Origin: Streptomyces radicis
GTDB taxonomy: Bacteria > Actinomycetota > Actinomycetes > Streptomycetales > Streptomycetaceae
Reading direction: 5' to 3'
DNA: 64,000 nt
NCBI RefSeq assembly: GCF_003626575.1
Contig: NZ_RBDY01000002.1
Span: 434,001-498,000, forward strand
The first letter of the stretch is position 1. Each line of letters begins with the position of its first letter. Positions 24,174 to 33,600 of this stretch are shown here, in pieces. The translations under genes were made by a program, and so were the position numbers. The notes below the pieces were generated by a model. The model ran no database searches and had not been told where the DNA came from. It saw only the letters and a program-made list of their open reading frames with translations.

Positions 24174-25879
24174 CGGCGGCGGCGCCCGCGCCCGCTCCGG
24201 CGCCCGCTCCGGCGCGCGAGGACCCGGCTGCGCGGGGCGCGCGTGCCGAGCGCTTCGTGGCCAGGGCCGCCACGGCGACGGCCGCGCTCACGGCCGCCGG
24301 GGCGCTCGGCGGGCTGCTGCGGGACCAGATCATCGCGACGCTGTTCGGCGCGGACGGGGCGACGGACGCGTTCCTCGTCTCCTGGACCGTGCCCGAGGTG
24401 GCGGCCACGCTGCTGATCGAGGAGGCGATGGCGCTCGTGCTCGTGCCCGCGTTCGCGTGCGCGCTGGCCACGGGCGGGCGCGGCGCGGTGCGGGCGCTCG
24501 TCGCGGCGACGTTCCCGCGGCTGCTGTGCGGCCTCGCGGTGGCCTGTGCGGTGTTCGTGGCGGGCGCCCCGCTCCTGGTGCGCGCCCTCGCGCCCGGGCT
24601 CGCCGACCCGGCGCTCGCGGTGGACTGCACACGCCTGACGGCCGTGACGCTTCTCACATTCGGCATGGCCGGATATCTCAGCGCCGCGCTGCGGGCGCAC
24701 CGCAGCTTTCTGCCGCCCGCCGCGATCTACCTCGCCTACAACACCGGGATCGTCGCCACCGCGCTCCTGCTGCACCGGCAGTGGGGGATGCGGGCGGCGG
24801 CGGCGGGGGTGGCGCTCGGCGGGCTGCTGATGGTCCTGGTGCAGCTGCCGTTCTTCGTGCGCAGGCTGCGGGGGGCGGACGACGGCGCCGCCCCGGGGCG
24901 CGGGGCGGCGCGCGTGGCCGGGCTCACGGGCTTCGCGGTCATCGCCCCGGTCGCGCTGTTCGCGCTGGCCAGGCAGGCACAGGTCTTCGTCGAGCGCGCC
25001 CTCGCGTCCGGGCTGCCGCCCGGCGCGATCTCGCACCTCAACTTCGCCCAGAAGGTCGCCCAGTTGCCCATGGTGCTGGCCATGATGATCTGCACCGTCA
25101 CGCTGCCGCTCGTGGCGCGCGCGGTGGCCGATGGCGACCTGGCGCGCGCCAGGGAGCGCGTCGAACGGGACGTGGTGCTCGCCGGGGTCGTGGCCCTGCT
25201 GGGCGGCGCATATGTGGTCGCGTACGCCCCCCAGATCATCGCGCTGCTGTTCGAGCGGGGGGCGTTCGACGCCGAGGCCACCGCCGCCACGGCCTCGGTG
25301 ATGCGCGTGTACGCGCTCGGCCTGCTCGGGCACACCCTGACCGGCGCGCTGATCAGGCCGTTCTTCTCGGCGGGGCGGCCGACCTGGTTCCCGGTGGCCG
25401 CGATGGCGCCAGGGCTGCTCGTCACGGCGGCGGGCGGGCTCGCGCTCGTCGGCCCGTTCGGCGCCCCCGGCATCGCCGCCGCCAACGCCGCGGGGATCAG
25501 CGTGACCGCGCTGCTCCTGCTGCGCGGCCTGGCCCGCCGCACCATCCCGGTCGACGCGCCGCTGCTGCTCGGGCGCCTGGCGCGGCTCGGCGCCGCCGCG
25601 CTGGCCGCCGCAGCGGCGGGCTGGGGCGCGGGCGCGCTCACCGGCGGCGGCCCGCAGGCCGCGCTGGCGCTGGGCTGCCCGCTGGTCCCCGCCGCCTTCC
25701 TCGCGGCGGCGCTCGCGCTGCGCGTGCCGGAGGCCGGGCTCCTGGTCGCCGCGGCCCGCCGCCGCATCCGCCGCCACCTCCACCGCTTCCGCCGCCCCGG
25801 CGGCAACGTCCCCGGGAACCACGAGACTTCGCCGATGTCGGACCCCCCACCCCGTAACCGGACCCCAAGCGAAGGATGA
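24170..25879 (+). CDS. MurJ/MviN-type lipid-linked oligosaccharide flippase (Wzx-like)
   Basis: The 569-aa protein starts with GTG (VTAAAPAPAPAPAP) in a GTGA overlap. It has about 13-14 helices of the MOP exporter superfamily: GALGGLLRDQIIATLFGADGATDAFLVSW at the N-terminus is the MurJ signature, then ISHLNFAQKVAQLP and YALGLLGHTLTGALIRPFFSAG. The cationic cavity residues (R in LLRDQ, R in ALIRPFF) are kept. MurJ flips lipid II, but the cluster context suggests a polysaccharide-specific flippase. No FHA-binding pseudokinase tail is attached, unlike the mycobacterial MviN. The N-terminal AP repeat is low-complexity. Confidence 0.88.
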   Translation: MTAAAPAPAPAPAPAREDPAARGARAERFVARAATATAALTAAGALGGLLRDQIIATLFGADGATDAFLVSWTVPEVAATLLIEEAMALVLVPAFACALATGGRGAVRALVAATFPRLLCGLAVACAVFVAGAPLLVRALAPGLADPALAVDCTRLTAVTLLTFGMAGYLSAALRAHRSFLPPAAIYLAYNTGIVATALLLHRQWGMRAAAAGVALGGLLMVLVQLPFFVRRLRGADDGAAPGRGAARVAGLTGFAVIAPVALFALARQAQVFVERALASGLPPGAISHLNFAQKVAQLPMVLAMMICTVTLPLVARAVADGDLARARERVERDVVLAGVVALLGGAYVVAYAPQIIALLFERGAFDAEATAATASVMRVYALGLLGHTLTGALIRPFFSAGRPTWFPVAAMAPGLLVTAAGGLALVGPFGAPGIAAANAAGISVTALLLLRGLARRTIPVDAPLLLGRLARLGAAALAAAAAGWGAGALTGGGPQAALALGCPLVPAAFLAAALALRVPEAGLLVAAARRRIRRHLHRFRRPGGNVPGNHETSPMSDPPPRNRTPSEG

Positions 25880-25882
25880 TCC

Positions 25883-26647
25883 ATGCCCGCCGATGCCGCT
25901 CGCGGCCCGCTGTGGCTGCTGATGTACCACTCCGTCGCCTACACATCCCCCGACCCCTACCGCGTCACCGTCACCCCCGACCGGCTGCACCAGCAGCTCG
26001 GCTGGCTGCGCCGCCGCGGGCTGCGCGGCGTCTCGGTGGGCGAGCTGCTGCGGGCCCGCGCCGCGGGGCGGGCCGCGCGGCTCGTGGGGCTGACGTTCGA
26101 CGACGGCTACCGCGACTTCCTCGACACCGCGGTGCCGCTGCTGCGCGGCCACGGCTGCACCGCCACCGTGTTCGTGCTCCCCGGGCGGCTGCACGGCAGC
26201 AACGCGTGGGACGCCGAGGGGCCGCGCAAGCGGCTGCTCAACGCCGAGGGCATCCGCGAGGTCGCCGCCGCGGGCATGGAGGTCGGCTCGCACGGCATGA
26301 CGCACGAGACGCTGCGCCGCGCCACGCCCCAGGTGCTCGAGCGCGAAGTGGCGGGCAGCCGCGCGGCGTTGGAGGACCTGCTCGGCTCCCCCGTGCCCGG
26401 CTTCTGCTATCCCTACGGGGGCGTGGACCGGCGCGCGATCGAGGCGGTGCGCGCCGCGGGGTACGCGTACGCGTGCGCCGTTGATCCGGGGCGTCTGACG
26501 GGGCAGTTCGCGCTCCCCCGGATCCATGTGGGCGAGCGCGACTCGGTGCGGCGCCTGCGGCTCAAGCAGCTGCTGCACCCCGTGCGCCGCCGCTCCCTGC
26601 CCACCCTGTCCGCGCCCGCCGCTCCCCCGGCCACGGCGGCGCTGTGA
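25883..26647 (+). CDS. Polysaccharide deacetylase (NodB homology, CE4)
   Basis: The 254-aa protein starts MPADAARGPLWLLMYHSVAY, 3 nt after the flippase stop. CE4 motifs are clear: TFDDGY (motif 1, catalytic base and metal Asp, about 71-76), SHGMTHETL (motif 2, two metal His), and CYPYGGVDRR (motif 3). It removes N-acetyl groups from hexosamine polymers with a bound metal. No signal peptide is predicted, so it may act on lipid-linked intermediates in the cytosol. Its presence implies that the polymer contains N-acetylhexosamine. Confidence 0.88.
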   Translation: MPADAARGPLWLLMYHSVAYTSPDPYRVTVTPDRLHQQLGWLRRRGLRGVSVGELLRARAAGRAARLVGLTFDDGYRDFLDTAVPLLRGHGCTATVFVLPGRLHGSNAWDAEGPRKRLLNAEGIREVAAAGMEVGSHGMTHETLRRATPQVLEREVAGSRAALEDLLGSPVPGFCYPYGGVDRRAIEAVRAAGYAYACAVDPGRLTGQFALPRIHVGERDSVRRLRLKQLLHPVRRRSLPTLSAPAAPPATAAL

Positions 26648-27735
26648 GACGGGCGCTGCACATCATCACGGGCCTTGGCGTCGGGGGCGCGGAGCGCCAA
26701 CTGCGCGCCCTGCTACGGCGCTTGCCGCTGCCCTGTGACGTGGTGACGCTGACGGAGCCAGGGCAGGTCGCCACCGAGCTCGCCGCCGACGGCGTGCGCG
26801 TCGCCCACCTGGGGATGCTCGGCAACCGCGACATGTCCGCGCTCCCCCGCCTCGCACGGCTCATCCGCAGGGGGCGTTACGACGTCGTCCACACGCACCT
26901 GTACCGGGCCTGCGTCTACGGCCGCGTCGCGGCGCGCATGGCCGGGGTGCGCGCGGTGGTGGCGACGGAGCACTCGCTGGGCGCGCGGCGCATCGAGGGG
27001 CGCCCGTTGACCCCGTCCACGCGGGCGCTCTATCTGGCGACGGAGCGCGTCGGCTCCGCGACCGTGGCCGTGTCGCACACGGTCGCGCGGCGCCTGGCGG
27101 ACTGGGGCGTGCCACCCCGGCGGATCCATCTGGTGCCCAACGGGATCGAGCCCGCCCACTTCCGCTTCGACCCGGGGGCGCGCGCCGTCGCACGCGCCCG
27201 GCTCGGGCTGCCGGACAACGCGCTCGCGGTGGGCGGGGTGGGGCGGCTGGTGGCGGGGAAACGGTTCGGCGCCCTGGTGCGCGCGGTCGCCGCGCTGCCG
27301 GACGACGTGTGGCTCGTGCTGGCGGGCGAGGGGCCCGAACGCGCCGCGTTGCGCGCCCTCGCCGCCAGGCTCGGCGTCGGGCGGCGCGTGGTGCTCGCCG
27401 GGGCGTGGCCCGATGTGCGGGGGCTGCTCGCGGCGTTGGACGTGCTGGTGTCGCCGTCCCGTGAGGAGACGTTCGGGCTCGCGGTGCTCGAGGGCCTGGC
27501 CGCCGGGCTTCCGGTGCTCCACGCGGCCTGCCCCGCCGTCGACGAGCTGCCCGAGGGGGCGGCGCCTGGGGCGCGGCGGGTGGCGTCGGACCCCGACGCC
27601 ATCGCGGCGGCGCTGCGGGAGGAACGGGCGTGGGGCGCACGGCGGTTGCCGGTGCCGGAGGCGCTCGAGCGATACGGGATGGAACGGGTGGCGGAGCGGC
27701 TGATGGACGTCTACCGAGGGGTGTGCGCGCGATGA
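26644..27735 (+). CDS. Glycosyltransferase family 4 (second GT4)
   Basis: The 363-aa protein starts with GTG (VRRALHIITGLGVGGAERQL) in a GTGA overlap. GT-B motifs: GVGGAERQL at the N-terminus, YDVVHTHLYRACVYGR, VPNGIEPAHFR, VGRLVAGKRFGALV, LAGEGPERAAL, and EETFGLAVLEGLAAGLPVL with the EX7E pair. The donor and linkage are unknown. With the first GT4 and the priming transferase, at most a short repeat unit (about three sugars) can be built by the genes in the cluster. Confidence 0.88.
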   Translation: MRRALHIITGLGVGGAERQLRALLRRLPLPCDVVTLTEPGQVATELAADGVRVAHLGMLGNRDMSALPRLARLIRRGRYDVVHTHLYRACVYGRVAARMAGVRAVVATEHSLGARRIEGRPLTPSTRALYLATERVGSATVAVSHTVARRLADWGVPPRRIHLVPNGIEPAHFRFDPGARAVARARLGLPDNALAVGGVGRLVAGKRFGALVRAVAALPDDVWLVLAGEGPERAALRALAARLGVGRRVVLAGAWPDVRGLLAALDVLVSPSREETFGLAVLEGLAAGLPVLHAACPAVDELPEGAAPGARRVASDPDAIAAALREERAWGARRLPVPEALERYGMERVAERLMDVYRGVCAR

Positions 27736-28349
27736 GGCGGCCGGACGCCGCGGGCCCGCGGCGCGCGGCGGGCGCGGCCTGGCGCCGGATGCCCGCGTGG
27801 GCGCCGCTGCTGCTTGGCGCCACGCTCGGCCTGGTGTGCGGGACGTGGCACGCGGCGCTGGCCGAACGGGAGTTCGCGGCCGATGGCTATGTGCAGGTCA
27901 CGGCGGCGGACGGGGACGCGATCGGGGTCGCGCAGGCGTATGGCCGGATGGCCACGGGCGGCGCGGTGCTCTCGGCCGCCGCCGAGGGCGCGGGGGTGGC
28001 CGCGGGGCGGCTGGCCGACCGGGTCAGGGCGGCGACGTCGCCGGACGCACCCGTGATCGAGATCACGGGGACGGGCCCCAACGGCGCGGCGGCGGCGCGC
28101 GCGGCCAACGCGGTCGCCGGGGCGCTGGTCGACCTGGCAGGTCCCGGCACGCGCCTCACCCAGGTGCTGCCCGCCGCTCCCCCGGCCACCCCGACGGCCC
28201 CTGTGCCGCCGCTCTCGATCGCGCTGGGCGTGTGCGCGGGCGCGGTGGTGGGGGGTGCCGCGTCGCTGGTGCGCCGCGGCGAAACCGCCCGTGCCGTGCC
28301 GGGGTCAGACGCCCCGCTGTGCACCGCCGTTGACCTGGATGATCTGTGA
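27732..28349 (+). CDS. Wzz-like chain-length/capsule biosynthesis membrane protein
   Basis: The 205-aa protein starts MRRPDAAGPRRAA in an ATGA overlap. A first helix (PAWAPLLLGATLGLVCGTW, about 22-40) and a second (LSIALGVCAGAVVGGAASLV, about 160-180) flank an extracytoplasmic part with AADGYVQVTAADGDA and VIEITGTGPNGAAAARAANAVAGALV, the polysaccharide co-polymerase pattern of Wzz/KpsE. It is shorter than typical co-polymerases and lacks a BY-kinase domain, and no kinase gene is nearby. Its last 45 nt overlap the convergent SDR gene, and its tail VDLDDL is read antisense to the end of that gene. Confidence 0.75.
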   Translation: MRRPDAAGPRRAAGAAWRRMPAWAPLLLGATLGLVCGTWHAALAEREFAADGYVQVTAADGDAIGVAQAYGRMATGGAVLSAAAEGAGVAAGRLADRVRAATSPDAPVIEITGTGPNGAAAARAANAVAGALVDLAGPGTRLTQVLPAAPPATPTAPVPPLSIALGVCAGAVVGGAASLVRRGETARAVPGSDAPLCTAVDLDDL

Positions 28350-29057
28350 CGTGACATGGCTCGCGGCGTGCGAGGCGAGCCAGTGGGCGGTCTGCGCCAC
28401 GTCGCCCGGGGTGCCCGCGCGGCCGTTGAGCGTCTCGGAGATCAGGCGCTCGCGGCGGGCCGGGGCCATCGCGCCGCCGAAGAACTCGGTGTCCTCGATC
28501 AGGCCCGGCGCGATCACGTTGACCGTGACGCCGCGCGGGCCGAGGGCGCGCGCGAGGTCGTGGGCGTAGGGGTGCAACGCCGCCTTCGCCGCCCCGTAGG
28601 AGCCGCTGCCCGAGCCGCGGTAGGCGGCGATGGAGCTGATGAACAGCACCCGCCCGCCCGGCGACGCCAGCCGGTCGCGCAGGGCCTCGGTCAGCAGGAC
28701 GGCGCTGAGGACGTTGCTCCGGAAATTCACCGTCCAGTCGTGCGCGACGGCGGCGATCGGGTCGTCGGGGTCGGGCGGGCCCGGCTCCAGGGTGCCGTTG
28801 CCGCCCGCCGAGTTGACCAGGACGTCCACCGTGCCGAAACGTTCGCCGATCTCGCCCGCCAGCCGCGCCACGTCGGCGGGCTCGGCCAGGTCCCCCGGCA
28901 GCGCCACCGCGCCCCCGATCCCCTCGGCCGCCCGCTCGACGACCTCGGCCCTGCGCCCGATGAGCACGGGGGTGTCGCCGTCCCTCGCGAAACACTGCGC
29001 GGTGGCGAGCCCCATGCCGGTGCCGCCCCCGCCGATGACCACAACGCGTCCTGCCAT
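28305..29057 (-). CDS. SDR family NAD(P)-dependent oxidoreductase
   Basis: The 250-aa Rossmann protein starts MAGRVVVIGGGGTGMGLATA, a variant of the TGxxxGxG cofactor motif. It then has LVNSAGGNG (the NNAG position), ISSIAAYRGSGSGSYGAAKAALH (Ser, Tyr and Lys of the catalytic set: YGAAK) and VIAPGLIEDT. Classical SDRs reduce or oxidise carbonyls or alcohols; the substrate is not predictable. It starts 17 nt after the histidine kinase stop, so it may be read from that operon, but it also has its own leaderless promoter (29064-29069). It overlaps the Wzz-like gene tail to tail. Confidence 0.88.
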   Translation of the reverse strand: MAGRVVVIGGGGTGMGLATAQCFARDGDTPVLIGRRAEVVERAAEGIGGAVALPGDLAEPADVARLAGEIGERFGTVDVLVNSAGGNGTLEPGPPDPDDPIAAVAHDWTVNFRSNVLSAVLLTEALRDRLASPGGRVLFISSIAAYRGSGSGSYGAAKAALHPYAHDLARALGPRGVTVNVIAPGLIEDTEFFGGAMAPARRERLISETLNGRAGTPGDVAQTAHWLASHAASHVTSQIIQVNGGAQRGV

Positions 29058-29063
29058 GCGAGG

Positions 29064-29069
29064 AACCTA
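29064..29069 (-). promoter_or_regulatory. Leaderless -10 element for SDR gene
   Basis: TAGGTT on the minus strand is followed by exactly 6 nt and then the ATG at 29057. No ribosome site is present. This spacing predicts transcription starting at the A of ATG. Confidence 0.5.
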
Positions 29070-29074
29070 GCGCC

Positions 29075-30604
29075 TCAACGGGGCGCCTGCCATGTCAGCT
29101 CGGTGCCTCTCCCGCCCAGCCCGGGGCCGAGGACGGCGAAGCCGCCGAGGGCCTCGGCGCGCTCCCTGATGTTGCGCAGGCCGCTGCGCCGGGAGTCGCC
29201 CTCGGGAACGCCGACCCCGTCGTCCGCGACCGTGAGCCGGACGGCGCGGGTGCCGTCGGCGAGCCTGGCGGTGGCGTCGACGGCCACCTCGACGCGGGAG
29301 GCGCCCGCGTGCCTCGCGACGTTGGACAGGCCCTCGCGCAGGGCGGCGACCAGGTGGCGGGCGGTCTCCTCGCCGACCGCGGAGTCCACGGGCCCGGTGA
29401 AGGTGGCCGAGGGGCGGAAGCCCAGGGTGGCCGCCGCGGTGCTCGTCTCGCGCAGCACACGGGCCCGCAGCCCGGTCGGCGGCCGGTCGTCGGGGTGCTC
29501 GGGGTGCTGGTGCAGGCCGAAGATGGCGGTGCGGATCTCCTCGACGGTGGCGTCGAGTTCGCCGGTGGCCGCGTCGATGCGGTCGCGCACGTCGGCCGAA
29601 TCGGGCGGCACACGGCGCCCCGCGCTCTCCAGGGTCAGGCCGATCGCGAACAGCCGCTGGATCACCAGGTCGTGCAGGTCGCGCGCGATGCGGTCGCGGT
29701 CCTCGAAGACGGCGAGCTGCTCGCGGTCGCGGCGGGCCGTCGCCAGCACGAGGGCGAGCGCGGCCTGCTGGGCGAACTGCGTGGCCAGCGCGCGCTCAGG
29801 CACCGAGTACGGCGGGGAGCCGGGGGCGCGGGTCAGGGAGAGCGCGCCGAGCGCGGCGCCGTCGCTCGCCAGCGGGAGCAGCATGTGGGCCGGGGCGTCC
29901 ACGAAGACGGGCTCGCCGCCCATGACCCTGAGGGCGGCGGGGTCGTCGGGGGGCAGGGTCGTGCGGAGCAGGCGGGGCGCGGCGGCGCCCGAGGCGGCGA
30001 CGACCTCGAGGCCGCCGTTCCGGTCGGGCTCGAGCACCGCGGCCTCGGCCGCGCCCGCGAGGCGCCTGGCCTGCTCGGCGACGACGGCCAGCGCGTTGTC
30101 CTCGTCGGCGGCCAGCAGGGATGTGGACAGCTCCAGGCTGCCGTCCATCCAGCGGGCCTGCTGGCGGACCGCCTCGAGCAGGCGGGCGGTGCCGATGGCG
30201 ATGCCCGCCTCGTTGGCGAGGAAGCGCAGCAGGGCGCGGTCGTCCGACGTGAACGCGGCGTCCGGCGCGCCGGTGGCGACCTGGAGGGCGCCGAACGTCG
30301 CGCCGTGCGCCAGGACCGGGACGCACAGCGTGCCGGGCGGCCCTGAGGCGGGGCGACCCCCGTCGCACAGCGCGCGGGCGAGGCGGGTCACCTCGGGCGG
30401 CCGTCCTGGGCCCGCGGCGTGGGTGATCAGATGGGCGAGGCCGTCGCCGGTCTCGTTCAGCACGGCGAGGGCGGCATAGGGCGCGTCGGTCAGCTCGGCG
30501 GCGGTCCGCACGATGCGGGTCAGGACATGCTCGGGGTCGGGATCGGTCTCCTGGTCGGCGCCCAGGGACTCCATGGCCTTGAGCAGCCGGGGCATCTGCC
30601 GCAT
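29075..30604 (-). CDS. GAF-domain sensor histidine kinase (DevS-like, HisKA_3 class)
   Basis: The 509-aa protein starts MRQMPRLLKAMESLGA. Two GAF-like modules (about 25-150 and 165-300) are followed by the dimerisation H-box DRDRIARDLHDLVIQRLFAIG with the phosphorylated His, and an ATPase domain with EGLSNVARHAGAS (N-box), VADDGVGVP and GLRNIRERAEALGG. This is the class with DevS/DosT, which sense redox, O2, CO or NO in mycobacteria. No response regulator is encoded nearby, so it is an orphan here. It lies 14 nt after cydDC on the same strand, which suggests co-transcription with cytochrome bd genes and a role in oxygen or redox sensing; haem binding cannot be confirmed. Confidence 0.85.
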   Translation of the reverse strand: MRQMPRLLKAMESLGADQETDPDPEHVLTRIVRTAAELTDAPYAALAVLNETGDGLAHLITHAAGPGRPPEVTRLARALCDGGRPASGPPGTLCVPVLAHGATFGALQVATGAPDAAFTSDDRALLRFLANEAGIAIGTARLLEAVRQQARWMDGSLELSTSLLAADEDNALAVVAEQARRLAGAAEAAVLEPDRNGGLEVVAASGAAAPRLLRTTLPPDDPAALRVMGGEPVFVDAPAHMLLPLASDGAALGALSLTRAPGSPPYSVPERALATQFAQQAALALVLATARRDREQLAVFEDRDRIARDLHDLVIQRLFAIGLTLESAGRRVPPDSADVRDRIDAATGELDATVEEIRTAIFGLHQHPEHPDDRPPTGLRARVLRETSTAAATLGFRPSATFTGPVDSAVGEETARHLVAALREGLSNVARHAGASRVEVAVDATARLADGTRAVRLTVADDGVGVPEGDSRRSGLRNIRERAEALGGFAVLGPGLGGRGTELTWQAPR

Positions 30605-30618
30605 GACAGCGAGGGTAA

Positions 30619-33600
30619 TCAGTCCCCTTTTGTCGCAAAAGTCGGGATACCGGCCGGGCGGTCCGCAACGGGGCCGGTGACGGGGCCCGCGACGGGACCG
30701 GCCGCGCGCTCGGGCCAGGGGTGGCGGCCCTCGGCGGCGCGTTCGCGCTCCAGGAGGCGGCGGAACGGGCCGGGCGCGGCGGCCAGTTCCGCGTAGGGCC
30801 CGCGCTGCACCGCGTGGCCGCCGTCCAGGACCAGCACCTCGTCCACCGCGTCGAGGCCGGTCAGGCGATGGGTGATCAGAACGGTGGTCCTGCCCTCGGT
30901 GGCGGCGAGCAGGTCGGCCGTCAGGGCGTCGGCGGTCGGCAGGTCGAGGTGCTCGGCGGGCTCGTCGAGCACCAGCACGGGGAAGTCGGCGAGGAGCGCG
31001 CGGGCCAGCGCGAGGCGCTGCCGCTGACCGCCGGAGAGCCGCGCGCCGTGCTCGCCGACCCGGGTGTCGAGGCCATCGGGCAGCGTGTCCACCCAGTCGA
31101 GCAGCCGCGCCGCGGCCAGCGCGTCGCGCAGCGCGGCGTCGTCGGCGCCGGGGGAGGCCAGGCGGAGGTTCTCGCGCAGGGTGCTGTCGAAGAGGTGCGC
31201 GTCCTGGGCGCACAGGCCGACCGTGCGGCGGACCGTGTCGCCGTCGAGCGCCGTCGCGTCGACCGGGCCGAGCGCGTAACGCCCCGACTCCGGGTCGAGG
31301 AACCGCAGCAGGCAGTGCGCGAGCGTTGTCTTCCCCGCCCCCGAGGGGCCGACCACGGCGACGCGGCGGCCAGGGGTCAGGTCCAGGTCGATGCCCGCGA
31401 GGGCCGGGCGCCGCGCGCCGGGGTGGCGGGCGGTCAGGCCGCGCAGGGTCAGCGGGAACGGGTCGGCCGGGGCCCGCGCGGGCCGCTCGGGCTCGACCAC
31501 GGGGACCGGCGCGTCGATGACCTCCCGCACGCGCTCGGCCGCGCGCCGCGCGCGCTGCCGGTGCTGCACGGCCAGGGGCAGGCCCATGACCGCCTCGAAC
31601 GCGGCGAGCGGGACGAGCACCACCGTGGCCAGCCAGACCCCGCCGAGCGCGCCGCCCGCGACGGCGGAGACCCCGGCCCAGGCGGCGGCGGTCACGGTCA
31701 GCCCGGTGATCAGGGCGATCAGGCCGCCGCCCAGGGCGGTCGCCGAGGCGGAACGGGCCGCCAGCGCGGTCAGCTCGGCGTCCGCGGCGCGGACGGCGGC
31801 ATGGCGGCGCGGCAGCGCGCCCGCGACGGTGAGCTCGGCGGTTCCGGTGAGCAGATCGACCGTCCGGGTGGCGAGCTCGCCACGGGCCGGGGTGAGGCGC
31901 CGCTCGGTGCGGCGGGCGACCGCGCCGGTGAGCGCCGGGACGCCGACCCCGGCGGCCAGCAGCCCGACGGCGAGCGCGGCGCCCGCCGCGGGCAGCAGCC
32001 AGCCGGTGAACGCGACGGCGGCGGCGCCGGTGAGGGCCGCGGCGGCGGCCGGGAGGAGCCAGCGCAGGTAGTAGTCCTGGAGCGCGTCGACATCCGCGAC
32101 GACCCGGGAGAGCAGGTCGCCCCGCCGGGTGCGGCCGAGGCCCGCGGGGGCCAGGCGTTCGAGGCGGCGGTAGACGGTGACGCGCAGCCCGGCGAGAACG
32201 CGCAGCACGGCGTCGTGCGACAGCAGCCGCTCGGCGTAGCGGAACGCCGCCCGCCCGATCCCGAACGCCCGCGTCGCCGTCACGGCCATCAACAGGTAGA
32301 GCACGGGCGGCTGTTCGGAGGCACGGGAGATCAGCCAGCCCGAGGTGGCCATGAGCCCCACGGCGCTGCCAAGGGCCAGCGCCCCGAGCGCGGTCGCCAG
32401 CGTCAGCCGCCCCCACCACCCGCGCGCGGCGGCGCGGACCCAGCGCAGCGGGTCGCGGCCACCCCCCTCCGCCGACGTGGCGCGTTCGGCCTCCTGGGCC
32501 GGGGCCATCGGGGTGGTCGCCGCCGTGGTCGCCGCCGGGATCGAGGGGGTGAGGGGCGCGGCCACCTCGCGATGTTCCACGTGAAACATCGGGAACGGGG
32601 TCGGGCGGTGGGTGACCACGATGACCGTGCGGCCGACCGCCAGCCGGGTGAGGGCCTCGCCGACCGCCGCCTCGGTCACCCCGTCCAGGGCGGCCGATGG
32701 CTCGTCGAGCAGCACGATCGGGCGGTCGGCCAGGAACACCCGTGCCAGGGCGACGCGTTGGCGCTGCCCCGCGGACAGGCCCGTTCCGCCCTCGCCCAGG
32801 AGCCGCGCCGGGTCGAGGTCGGGCGCCGCGGCGTCGCGCAGCGCCCGGGCCACCGCCGCGCCGTCCGCGTCGGGGCGGGCCAGGCGGACGTTGTCGGCGA
32901 TCGTTCCGGCGAACAGGTGCGGGTGCTGCGGCACCCAGGCGATCCGCCGGTGCCAGGCGTCCCGGTCCAGCTCGGCCAGGTCCCGGCCGCCGACCAGGAT
33001 CCGGCCCGAGGCGGGGCGGACAAAGCCGAGCAACGCCGCGAGCAGCGTGGACTTGCCGCTTCCCGACGGGCCGGCCAGCGCGAGCGCGTCGCCGGGGGCG
33101 AGCGTCAGGCTGGTCTCGGCGAGGGCGTCACCCGAGCGGCCCGGGTAGCGCACCACCACGCGGTCGAGGGTGATGGTGGCGCGCTCGGCGGGCGGGACGG
33201 ATGCCGTGCCGCCCGCCGGGGGCTCGTTCTCCAGGACCGCGAACACCTCGCCCGCGGCCGAAAGGCCCTCCTGCGCCGCGTGGTACTGCGTGCCGACCTG
33301 CCGCAGCGGCAGATACGCCTCGGGCGCGAGCAGCAGCACGACCAGCCCTGTGTAGAGGTCGAGGTCGCCATGCACGAGCCGCATGCCGATGCCGACCGCG
33401 ACGAGCGCCACGGAGATGGTGGCCAGCAGCTCGAGCGCGAACGACGACAGGAACGCGATCCGCAGCGTCCGCATCGTGCCGCGGCGGTAGTCGGCGGTGA
33501 TGGCCCGGATGTTCTCCGCCTGGGCCTTGGCCCGGCCGAACACCTTCAGCGTGGCCAGGCCGCCCACCACGTCGAGGAAGTGCCCGGAGAGCCGGGCCAG

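Noticed and set aside
19557..28349. Genomic island with attachment sites at tRNA-Leu
   Set aside because: I found no integrase, excisionase or copy of the tRNA 3' end elsewhere in the window; a tRNA-adjacent cluster alone does not show site-specific integration.
29075..32419. A 1114-codon frame joining the histidine kinase to upstream sequence
   Set aside because: The first half is an antisense-like shadow of cydCD in another frame (Arg/Pro/Gly-rich, no domain); the real kinase begins at 30604.
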